A DNA stretch of 64,000 bases, taken from assembly GCF_008932245.1 (NCBI RefSeq), contig NZ_CP034911.1, positions 1 to 64,000 on the forward strand. Reading direction: 5' to 3'. Below are positions 57,432 to 64,000 of this stretch, piece after piece (position 1 is the stretch's first letter; every line of letters starts with the position of its first letter). A program made the position numbers and the translations under genes. Below the pieces are notes generated by a model. It searched no databases and was not told the origin of the DNA. It was given only the letters and a program-made list of their open reading frames with translations. The DNA is from Sinorhizobium alkalisoli (GTDB taxonomy: Bacteria; Pseudomonadota; Alphaproteobacteria; Rhizobiales; Rhizobiaceae).

Positions 57432-57943
57432 CTCGTGTTCACACTTCGAGGTTGCGGCTTCTTAAGGATATGCAAGAGCGTAGTGCCTTTAGAGAGCTGT
57501 CCGAGAAGCAAGCCCAACACGATATGGCCACCTTAGCCTTGCAGAATGCCTCCCAGGAGCTTGCAAACGCACAGCAACATTTTGCACGGGCCGAAGCGGC
57601 GCTCTACGAGGAGCTGATGTCCCTTGACAAATGGTCTAGCGCAGCACTCGACCATCACCACCTTCAAATTGAGCGGCTTGCCGCTGAGGTCTCTTCGAAA
57701 CGTCAGATGCTCGACGATGCGCACATCGCTCAAAAAGAGGCCGAGGCAGTGTTATCTAAGATGAGAACCGTGTGGGTCAGACGTTCGGCCGCAAGCCACA
57801 AATGGCAACAAATCGAGGACGAAGTCAGGCGCGCCGTCGAAATACAGTCCGAGGCGGCAGGGGAGATAGAGGGCGACGATGAGATATCGCTTCGATATGG
57901 CAGGGTTTTGCTCGCCCAGATGTCGCGCGATCAGACCCGATGA
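57407..57943 (+). CDS. Type III stalk protein, SctO-like (Y4yJ/RhcO)
   Basis: This 178-residue, highly helical protein (SEKQAQHDMATLALQNASQE; HFARAEAALYEELMSLDKWS; RLAAEVSSKRQMLDDAHIAQ) is a coiled-coil hairpin as in FliJ/YscO stalks that couple the ATPase to the export gate. It lies between rhcN and rhcQ as y4yJ does in NGR234 and overlaps rhcN by 25 bases. Confidence 0.85.
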   Translation: MDVASDRVTRVHTSRLRLLKDMQERSAFRELSEKQAQHDMATLALQNASQELANAQQHFARAEAALYEELMSLDKWSSAALDHHHLQIERLAAEVSSKRQMLDDAHIAQKEAEAVLSKMRTVWVRRSAASHKWQQIEDEVRRAVEIQSEAAGEIEGDDEISLRYGRVLLAQMSRDQTR

Positions 57944-57986
57944 TGGGAGCTTCTCTGGAAACGCTATACCCCAGCCTTGAGTCGCC

Positions 57987-59048
57987 TTGGTAACCACAGT
58001 GGTCAGACCTGCTATATTCGAACCTGCGCTAACACTGTCCCACGTGGTCGTCTCGTGGCTCAATGATGTTGCCGCTTTCCGCAGCCCCTTTCAGAGCTGG
58101 ATTAGCGAGAAGCCGCTGTCGGTGCGGATACAAGGGCTTATTTGGCAGCAGAAACCTTCTGCCATTCCGATGCTTGACTGTGTTTGGCGCTTGGGAACTG
58201 AAACGATCGTCTTATCGCTGTCACGAGGCCTTGTTGAGGCGCTTATCGCGACGGTGCAGAGCGGTCTTGCATTCCCTTCCGACCCAACTGCTTCGCTCAT
58301 TCTCGAGCTTGCACTTGAGCCGCTTGTCGCTCGATTAGAGGATCAGACGCAGCTGGATGTGCAGCTCTTGAAGGTGCGTGAGGCTTTGACAAAGGCTCCT
58401 TGTCTGGAACTTGATATCGCCTTCGGCTCAGTCAATGGCAAGGGCCGTCTATTCCTGTTTTCTCCCCTTGATGGCTTGGTCCCGCCTGCATTCCACGCCT
58501 TAGGCGAACTGCTTGGCCAATTGCCCCGACAGCCGCGCGAGCACTTCCCAGAGCTACCGGTTGCAGTTGCAGGAAGAATCGGCACGCTTTCCGTTCCGGC
58601 AGTGGTTCTTCGCAAGGCATGTGTCGGTGATGCTCTGTTGCCAGACATATCGCCGTTCGGCCACGGCCAGATCACGCTATCCGCGGGCCAGCTATGGGCC
58701 TGTGCAGATATTGAAGGCGACGACCTCATCCTGCGGGGGCCCTTCCGCCCACTATCATCCCCCTTGGAGACTGTGCATATGACGACACAACCCGAATTAC
58801 AGCAGGATCCCTCAGAAGCCGATCTCGATGATCTCGAGATCGTGCTTGTCTTTGAATGCGGCCGCTGGGCTATGCCTCTAGGCGAATTGAGGAGTGCGGG
58901 CGAAGGGCATGTTTTCGAACTTGGTCGGCCGATCGATGGTCCGGTCGACATATTGGCCAACGGGCGGCGTATCGGGCGTGGCGACATCGTGCAGATCGGA
59001 GATGAACTGGGCATTAGGCTGCGCGGCAGGTTGGCATGCAATGACTGA
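57987..59048 (+). CDS. rhcQ: Cytoplasmic ring protein RhcQ (SctQ)
   Basis: The protein has FEPALTLSHVVVSWLNDVAA early and a C-terminal SpoA domain with IEIVLVFECGRWAMPLGELR-like sequence (LDDLEIVLVFECGRWAMPLG) and ANGRRIGRGDIVQIGDELGI. RhcQ forms the cytoplasmic sorting ring. The open frame starts at a TTG (57987) after a stop. The ATGATG that overlaps the rhcO stop (57940) opens another frame, MMGASLETLYPSLESPW, which ends at once, so one frame change near 57980 has probably cut off the true start. Translation from TTG or GTG may rescue it. Confidence 0.85.
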   Translation: MVTTVVRPAIFEPALTLSHVVVSWLNDVAAFRSPFQSWISEKPLSVRIQGLIWQQKPSAIPMLDCVWRLGTETIVLSLSRGLVEALIATVQSGLAFPSDPTASLILELALEPLVARLEDQTQLDVQLLKVREALTKAPCLELDIAFGSVNGKGRLFLFSPLDGLVPPAFHALGELLGQLPRQPREHFPELPVAVAGRIGTLSVPAVVLRKACVGDALLPDISPFGHGQITLSAGQLWACADIEGDDLILRGPFRPLSSPLETVHMTTQPELQQDPSEADLDDLEIVLVFECGRWAMPLGELRSAGEGHVFELGRPIDGPVDILANGRRIGRGDIVQIGDELGIRLRGRLACND

Positions 59049-59706
59049 GATTCAACCAGCGATTCTGTCGCTTCTCGCGATTACAGCCGGAATCGGCCTG
59101 CTTGTTTTAGCGCTCGTCACAACCACGGCATTTATAAAAATCTCAGTTGTTCTCTTCCTGGTCCGCAATGCGCTGGGGACCCAGACAATCCCACCGAACA
59201 TCGTACTTTACGCTGCGGCACTCATCCTAACAATTTTCATCAGCGCACCTGTAGTCGAACAGACCTATGATCGGATCACCGATCCAAAGCTCCGCTATCA
59301 AACGTTGGACGACTGGGTAAACGCCGCCAAAGAAGGGCGTGAACCCCTGCACGATTACCTTAAGAAGTTCACAAACGAAGAGCAGAGCCGTTTTTTTCTA
59401 TCTTCGACGGAAAAAGTTTGGCCAGAGGAGATGCGCGACAGAACCACCCCGGAAGATTTTGCCGTTCTTGTACCGTCTTTTCTAATATCGGAACTCAAGC
59501 GTGCGTTCGAAATAGGCTTTCTTCTCTATCTTCCCTTCATCGTGATCGATCTTATCGTAACAACGATCTTGATGGCGATGGGCATGTCAATGGTATCTCC
59601 GACAGTCATATCAGTCCCGTTCAAGCTCTTTCTATTTGTCGCTATTGATGGTTGGTCGAGATTGATGCACGGACTTGTTTTGAGTTACGCCACACCTGGA
59701 GGTTGA
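59041..59706 (+). CDS. rhcR: Export gate protein RhcR (SctR)
   Basis: This 221-residue FliP/SctR protein has TTTAFIKISVVLFLVRNALG at the N-terminus, a polar periplasmic loop and VPSFLISELKRAFEIGFLLY with MAMGMSMVSPTVISVPFKLF. It forms the core of the export gate with RhcS and RhcT. The start is the ATG at 59041, overlapping rhcQ by eight bases. Confidence 0.95.
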   Translation: MTEIQPAILSLLAITAGIGLLVLALVTTTAFIKISVVLFLVRNALGTQTIPPNIVLYAAALILTIFISAPVVEQTYDRITDPKLRYQTLDDWVNAAKEGREPLHDYLKKFTNEEQSRFFLSSTEKVWPEEMRDRTTPEDFAVLVPSFLISELKRAFEIGFLLYLPFIVIDLIVTTILMAMGMSMVSPTVISVPFKLFLFVAIDGWSRLMHGLVLSYATPGG

Positions 59707-59990
59707 TCATTACTCAGTCCAGCATTTTTACTTTTATGAACCAGTCGTTGGTGGTTTTCATGATCTGGATTCTCCCACCGCTCATTGCATCAGTGATTGT
59801 TGGCCTGGTCGTTGGTATCATCCAGGCGGCAACGCAGATCCAGGATGAAAGCTTGCCACTCACCGTGAAGCTTTTGATCGTTGTGGCGGTAATTAGCCTG
59901 TTTGCCCCTGTTCTGAGCGCGCCGCTTCTAAGGCTGGCCTACCAGATCTTTGCGGAGTTTCCCACAATGACCCCAAGCTATCAGCCTTGA
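59703..59990 (+). CDS. rhcS: Export gate protein RhcS (SctS)
   Basis: This small FliQ/SctS protein with two spans contains [20 protein letters not shown] and [20 protein letters not shown]. There is no ATG at the expected place. GGAGG at 59698-59702 is followed by TTG (59703), ATC (59706) and ATT (59709). The natural N-terminus [18 protein letters not shown] would begin at ATC or ATT, about 90-95 residues. An ATG at 59735 would remove the start of the protein. Confidence 0.88.
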   Translation: MIITQSSIFTFMNQSLVVFMIWILPPLIASVIVGLVVGIIQAATQIQDESLPLTVKLLIVVAVISLFAPVLSAPLLRLAYQIFAEFPTMTPSYQP

Positions 59991-60805
59991 TCGTGATTGC
60001 GTCCGAAATTCAATCCCTGATCCATGAGGCTATTGAGCTCGTCCTCGCAGCCGGCATAGGCGCGGCCCGCGCAATGGGCCTCATAATGATTCTTCCTGTA
60101 TTTACACGGGCTCAAATAGGCGGGCTCATCCGCAGCTGCCTGGCTGTAGCCTTCACGCTCCCGTGTTTTGCACCCGTCAGTCACGGGTTACAGACGCTGG
60201 ATCCTGAGACACGTCTGATTCAAGTAACACTACTGGGAGTTAAGGAGATCTTTGTCGGCTTGCTACTTGGCACTTTTCTTGGCATCCCGTTATGGAGCCT
60301 TCAGGCCGCCGGTGAGCTTATCGACAACCAACGCGGCATCAGCAGCCCATCAGCTTCGTCAGACCCCACAACGAACAGTCAGGCTTCCGCGATGGGAATT
60401 TTTCTCGGGATCACGGCACTGACGATCTTCGTGGCGTCGGGAGGCTTAGAAGGTGTGGTCAGTACCCTCTATGGAAGCTTTCAGATCTGGCCTGTGTATC
60501 GATTTCACCCCACGTTCACCGCGCAAGCAGCTATGGAGTTATTGAGGCTCCTGGATCACACAATGCTCACGACCTTGCTGGTCTCTGGACCCGTAGTGTC
60601 CTTCCTTCTGTTAGTTGACATATCAATGATGATATTGCGGCGCTTTGCGCCGCAGTTCAAGTCCAGCCAACTGTCACCAATGATCAAGAATCTCGGGTTT
60701 CCGATTATTATGATTGCCTACACTGCCTATCTCATCGAGGGGATCAGCCTGGAGATCACACAAGCGAATGGCGCGCTTGAGTGGATGGACAAGCTGCTGA
60801 AATGA
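59987..60805 (+). CDS. rhcT: Export gate protein RhcT (SctT)
   Basis: This 272-residue FliR/SctT protein with about six spans contains [40 protein letters not shown] with [10 protein letters not shown], and [20 protein letters not shown]. Possible starts are TTG (59987), overlapping the rhcS stop, ATC (59990) and GTG (59993). No strong ribosome-binding site is visible, so coupling to rhcS is likely. Confidence 0.92.
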   Translation: MIVIASEIQSLIHEAIELVLAAGIGAARAMGLIMILPVFTRAQIGGLIRSCLAVAFTLPCFAPVSHGLQTLDPETRLIQVTLLGVKEIFVGLLLGTFLGIPLWSLQAAGELIDNQRGISSPSASSDPTTNSQASAMGIFLGITALTIFVASGGLEGVVSTLYGSFQIWPVYRFHPTFTAQAAMELLRLLDHTMLTTLLVSGPVVSFLLLVDISMMILRRFAPQFKSSQLSPMIKNLGFPIIMIAYTAYLIEGISLEITQANGALEWMDKLLK

Positions 60806-61839
60806 GTGACACGAGTGAAGAGAAGACACACGCCGCCACCCCGCACAAGCTAAACGAAGCGCGCAAAAAAGGGCAGATTGCGCACAGTTCCGATTTCGTC
60901 CGTGCGGTCGCCACTTGCGCTGGGTTCGGCTACCTTTGGCTGAGAGGGAGCGTCGTACAAGACAAATGCCAGGAAGCGCTACTAGTAGTCGACAATCTGC
61001 AGAATCTGCCCTTCAATCTAGCGGTCCGGCAGGCACTGGTCCTGCTGATCGAACTCACATTCGAGACGGTTGGACCACTGCTTGGAACTCTCGTCGCCGC
61101 GGTGATTTTGGCCGGGCTAATAGCCAATGGTGGATTTGTCTTCTCACTGGAGCCGATCAAGCCCAACCTCGAGAAAATTGACCCGTTTGAAGGGCTTAAG
61201 CGCATGGCCTCTGCACGTTCTGCTGTGGAAGCCGGCAAGACGCAGTTTAAAGTGATGGTCCTGAGCGCGAGCTTTCTCCTCTTCCTTCTCGGAACGTGGA
61301 AAACGATGGTCTATTTGCCTATCTGCGGCATCGGCTGTATCGGTCTCGTTTTTACGCAGGTGAAGCTGCTGAGCGCGATTGGCGCCGCTGCACTTTTGGT
61401 CGGCGGACTTATCGATCTGCTGTTGCAGCGTGCTTTGTTTCTGCGAGAAATGCGCATGACAAAGAGCGAAGTGGCGCGCCAGCTCAAGGAACAGGAAGGC
61501 ACGCCGGAGCTGAAGAGTGAACGACGTCGCCTACGCGAGGAGTCCGCGCACGACCCTCCCCTTGGCGTGCACCGGGCCACGTTGGTGGTGAGGGGGAAGG
61601 GCATACTCGTTGGTCTGCGTTACGTTCGCGGCGAGAGCGGCGTACCCGTCTTGGTTTGCCGCGCCGCGGGCGAGGCTGCTTCAGAATTGTTGAATGAAGC
61701 GCGGGCGCTACGTGTCTATGTTGTCGATGATCATGTGCTTGCGCATCAGCTCATCAGCACAACGAAGCTGAGCGACGCCGTTCCTGCGCAATGTTTCGAG
61801 TCTGTCGCCAAAGCACTCTTTGCCGCAGGCGTGGTATAG
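60802..61839 (+). CDS. rhcU: Export switch protein RhcU (SctU), no visible NPTH site
   Basis: This 345-residue FlhB/SctU protein opens [20 protein letters not shown] and [20 protein letters not shown], has four spans and [20 protein letters not shown] in the linker. In most SctU proteins the cytoplasmic domain carries N-P-T-H, where the protein cuts itself to switch substrates. Here the corresponding stretch is [20 protein letters not shown], with no NPTH. The C-terminal domain continues normally ([20 protein letters not shown]). It is the last gene of the operon in this window and overlaps rhcT by four bases. Confidence 0.93.
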   Translation: MSDTSEEKTHAATPHKLNEARKKGQIAHSSDFVRAVATCAGFGYLWLRGSVVQDKCQEALLVVDNLQNLPFNLAVRQALVLLIELTFETVGPLLGTLVAAVILAGLIANGGFVFSLEPIKPNLEKIDPFEGLKRMASARSAVEAGKTQFKVMVLSASFLLFLLGTWKTMVYLPICGIGCIGLVFTQVKLLSAIGAAALLVGGLIDLLLQRALFLREMRMTKSEVARQLKEQEGTPELKSERRRLREESAHDPPLGVHRATLVVRGKGILVGLRYVRGESGVPVLVCRAAGEAASELLNEARALRVYVVDDHVLAHQLISTTKLSDAVPAQCFESVAKALFAAGVV

Positions 61840-61899
61840 ATGTGACCACCGCCTTGGCCGGCCAATGTCGGCCGCATGATTTCGCCGCGATACGCCGCG

Positions 61900-62350
61900 C
61901 GATGGGCCGATCCTAGTCTTGCAAGGCGCGACCGTATCTACAGCCGCGCCCAGCCGCGCATGCCGTCAAGATCGAAAAAGGCCTTTGCAATGTTGCGCGC
62001 TTCAACGGTCCGGTCCTTCTCGACGTGATCGAGCGGTGCCCTCCAGAGGACGTCGGCGGTCCGTGGGGATCCGAGCAATCCCTGTGGCCCTTGCCGACAG
62101 CAACCATGAACTGCACGACGAATTGGTCACACTACGATCCCACCGTGAGCGCGACGAACAGCCCACCTTTTCTTTGCTGATTGCGACCGCGAGATAAGCT
62201 TCCTCCTCCATCAACAGACGAAAGCCGTGGGATGCTCGTCGCGCACACATCCCATCAAAGTCCATGTTGCGAAACTCAGCGACAACGGCGACTCAATAGC
62301 CGCAAAATGGAAACGCCGATCACGCAAGAGAACTCGAGCCTGCGTCCCTC
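61900..62350 (+). pseudogene. pRiA4b Orf3-like remnant split by a MITE
   Basis: Before the MITE the frames give CPPEDVGGPWG and, after a frame change, WSHYDPT. After it comes DPIKVHVAKLSDNGDSIAAK and WKRRSRKRTRA with a stop. Together these match the C-terminal half of the intact relative at 15197-15781 (CPPEDIGGPWG; YHPDKANFDELNKAVDDLTA; KWARKSRRKI). The N-terminal half is absent or unrecognisable. Confidence 0.75.
62145..62248. mobile_element. 104-bp MITE derived from the first IS66 element
   Basis: It starts GTGAGCGCGACGAACAGCCC and its other end on the opposite strand starts GTGTGCGCGACGAGCATCCC. The first ~55 bases are nearly the same as the left end of the IS66 element at 6611, and the last ~30 resemble its right end. 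The 8-bp flanks ATCCCACC and ATCCCATC differ at one base, as expected for an old IS66 target duplication. Confidence 0.8.
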
Positions 62351-62449
62351 GGCGAATGCTTACAGTCTGGCCGTCACCCTCGCTGGCTGTGGATACGAAC
62401 GAAATTCAAGGGAACGCTCTCGCTCAAGCGGCTCGTCAATCTCGCGCGC

Positions 62450-62590
62450 GTGCAGATCGAGACAGCGACATCTACGAGCTCTATTGCGCCACGTAGGACC
62501 TTGGTACCGCCTTCCTCGTGCGGGCGCAGACGAACAGGCTGCCCGAGTGTCGCCCCAAGATCCTGGCCTTCGCGCCTTCGCCCAGCTTGC
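62450..62590 (+). pseudogene. IS4/Tn5-type transposase fragment
   Basis: DSDIYELYCAT, a stop, then DLGTAFLVRAQTNRLPE resembles the region after the second aspartate in Tn5-family transposases (D-R-E-S-D-I-Y-E-L). Only this short piece remains. Confidence 0.55.
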
Positions 62591-62780
62591 CGCGGCGCTC
62601 TTGGACGGGATGTCATCGCAGTTGATCACAACGACCCGACTTGGCTGCAGGTGAAGTGCTATCAAAACCTTGACCGGTTTGCACGACATCGCTTTCGGCA
62701 TCTCTATTGGATCAAGCTCGACGATGTGGGTCAATCGGCAGCCCTGCCGGATGGATGACCGTGCATCCGGACAACGCCTT

Positions 62781-62815
62781 CGTCAGCCAGTAGTCAGCCA
62801 AGTCGTCTATCTAGG
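62781..62815 (+). promoter_or_regulatory. tts box of nopP
   Basis: CGTCAGCCAGTAGTCAGCCA aligns with the nolB tts box (CGTCAGCTTGCAGTCAGCTC), and both are followed by CTAGG. It ends about 50 bases before nopP. Confidence 0.7.
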
Positions 62816-62867
62816 GCTGCCGCGCCAAGCAACCTAAACTCACGTCAAAACACAGGAGCGAATCGTC

Positions 62868-63680
62868 ATGTATGGTCGAATTGGTGACTCTTCTGATATC
62901 CAATACACGCGTAGGGGGAGGCGGCAAACGGATGCAGGAAGCCAAGAGTTCGCGGCCACGTTTGCCCGGATGCACATAACCGCATCGGCTTCCAGCGGCG
63001 GCTCATCGTCAGCGGCTACGCAAGCTTACTCCCTCCAAGCCAACCCTCCGGTGGTGCAGATCGACAGATCTACTTTCAGGAGGGAGGCGAGGCAATTTCA
63101 CGGCGCTGAGATCACGCGCATCGCAGACAATCCACAAGAGTATTCGGAATTCATATCATCACGCGCCAGACGCACTGCGGACGTTGCTAGTCAATACGGC
63201 GTGAGTCGAGACTCGGAGCACGCGCGATATTACAGCTACCAACTGGGAGACCACTGTGTTGGACTGCTGAGAACAGAAGGCGGATTCAGCATGACTGAGT
63301 TCGAATCCGAAAGGTGGCGGGAACAATTTCCCGGTCGAACTGAGGTCACCTCTATAGTGGATCTTCAGGTAACTCATCCGCTCGTCGAGAATGCAGGCGA
63401 TATTCTGCTGGAGCATCAACTTCGGAGGGACGGCGAACGACCGTTACTGAATTGGCGTGCGGCTAATCCAGAAGCACAAGCCCGCGCAGCGACGATGGGG
63501 TTTGTTGAAGTGGATGATGGCGACATGGTCCTTGACCCTACTCAGCATCCCGACAAGTGGACGAAGAACAGTGCCGGTGAATGGCAGCGTGTGGGCAAAC
63601 CGCAGCAGTATCTCTGCAAAACTAAGGATAGCGGGAACACTGAACCAAGTTCAGACTCCTATGAGGATGACTTTATGTGA
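62868..63680 (+). CDS. nopP: Type III effector, NopP-like
   Basis: This 270-residue protein begins MYGRIGDSSDIQYTRRGRRQ and has no signal peptide; the first 60 residues are Ser/Thr/Ala-rich (TASASSGGSSSAATQAYSLQ), as in type III substrates. Inside are EITRIADNPQEYSEFISSRA and QVTHPLVENAGDILLEHQLR. Start, length and position behind a tts box fit NopP, an effector phosphorylated by plant kinases that can restrict or help nodulation. It ends in an acidic tail (SSDSYEDDFM). Identification is from memory of the family. Confidence 0.75.
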   Translation: MYGRIGDSSDIQYTRRGRRQTDAGSQEFAATFARMHITASASSGGSSSAATQAYSLQANPPVVQIDRSTFRREARQFHGAEITRIADNPQEYSEFISSRARRTADVASQYGVSRDSEHARYYSYQLGDHCVGLLRTEGGFSMTEFESERWREQFPGRTEVTSIVDLQVTHPLVENAGDILLEHQLRRDGERPLLNWRAANPEAQARAATMGFVEVDDGDMVLDPTQHPDKWTKNSAGEWQRVGKPQQYLCKTKDSGNTEPSSDSYEDDFM

Positions 63681-64000
63681 TCGGACGCTCGTGGAGATAG
63701 CAGCGATGGCGGGCCGCTGATGGCTATGTGCCGTGTCCATTGTCATGTGCGGTGAGCGAAATGGCTCGACCGAAACGGCAACGCGCACCACGGGCGGCCC
63801 CGGCCGGCGCAGACTCAAGCGGAGCAGCTACCGCCTGAACATTGCAAGTGCTTTAGCGAGCGCCGCACCGAAGTCTGCAGCCATGTCAGAAACGTTAGGA
63901 GGAGACGCATCGGGCCTCCATCTATGTTTCTTCGACGTATTCGCCGGAAAGTTCGGCAGCTTCCCGGCCTGGCTGTGCGTGGCGGTCACTCCGATCGATC
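63681..64000. other. Window end, no supported gene
   Basis: A minus-strand frame open to the window edge (63827-63998) reads HRWRPDASPPNVSDMAADFG and ends FRR. It may be the tail of a gene outside the window, but I do not recognise it. No further tts box is seen. Confidence 0.35.

Noticed and set aside
1..64000. tRNA or rRNA genes, or a tRNA-based attachment site
   Set aside because: None could be recognised by eye on either strand; a tRNA search program would be needed to exclude them.

Overview
The window looks like part of the symbiosis region (symbiotic plasmid or island) of an alpha-proteobacterial legume nodulator such as Mesorhizobium, Ensifer/Sinorhizobium or Rhizobium. The evidence is a set of Nod-factor genes behind nod boxes, a nodD regulator, and a rhizobial (Rhc) type III secretion locus with tts boxes. 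The species cannot be fixed from the sequence alone. Roughly half of the window is mobile DNA or gene wreckage, as is usual for these regions.

Layout. 1-16.2 kb: insertion sequences and ruins: IS110 and IS3 fragments, broken phaC and DUF3141 genes, a large serine recombinase with a small partner ORF, a first IS66-family element (6611-9760) carrying a UPF0149-like passenger, a DUF2867 gene cut by it, a broken ompW-like gene, an intact IS110 transposase, and a second IS66-family element (to 15817) carrying a pRiA4b Orf3-like passenger. 16.2-23.1 kb: nodABCSUIJ on the minus strand behind a nod box. 23.2-24.0 kb: a decayed IS5 element. 24.0-25.8 kb: nodFE with its own nod box. 26-31.1 kb: a third nod-box operon encoding a UbiA prenyltransferase, a GtrA protein, DprE1-like and DprE2-like enzymes and a multi-pass membrane protein. 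This is the toolkit for making and using polyprenyl-phospho-D-arabinose and matches the noeCHOP idea of Nod-factor arabinosylation. 32.3-35.4 kb: a large OafA-type acyltransferase and nodD. 35.5-41 kb: a MocR remnant, an IS21 fragment and a decayed trio of tyrosine recombinases (RIT element). 41.4-46.2 kb: an aspartase-family gene, an exoZ-like acyltransferase and debris. 46.3 kb: a GH12 endoglucanase without a signal peptide. 47.5-50.4 kb: a broken yejA-like gene and recombinase/IS66 debris. 50.5-61.8 kb: nolX, nolW (minus) and nolB-rhcJ-nolU-nolV-rhcN-O-Q-R-S-T-U (plus). 61.9-64 kb: debris including a small IS66-derived MITE, then a tts box and a nopP-like effector gene.

How it works together. 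NodD with plant flavonoids would switch on three nod-box operons. NodA, NodB and NodC build the lipochitooligosaccharide. NodF and NodE supply a special (probably polyunsaturated) acyl chain, NodS N-methylates, NodU carbamoylates, the noe operon probably adds D-arabinose, and NodI and NodJ export the product. A TtsI-type regulator, outside the window, would switch on the tts-box genes for the secretion machine, the NolX translocator and NopP. Several details deserve attention: a candidate arabinosyltransferase next to the Nod genes, a GH12 enzyme that may be a type III effector, ATC triplets at three expected start positions in the rhc operon, an RhcU with no visible NPTH motif, and an IS66-derived MITE with a near-perfect 8-bp target duplication.
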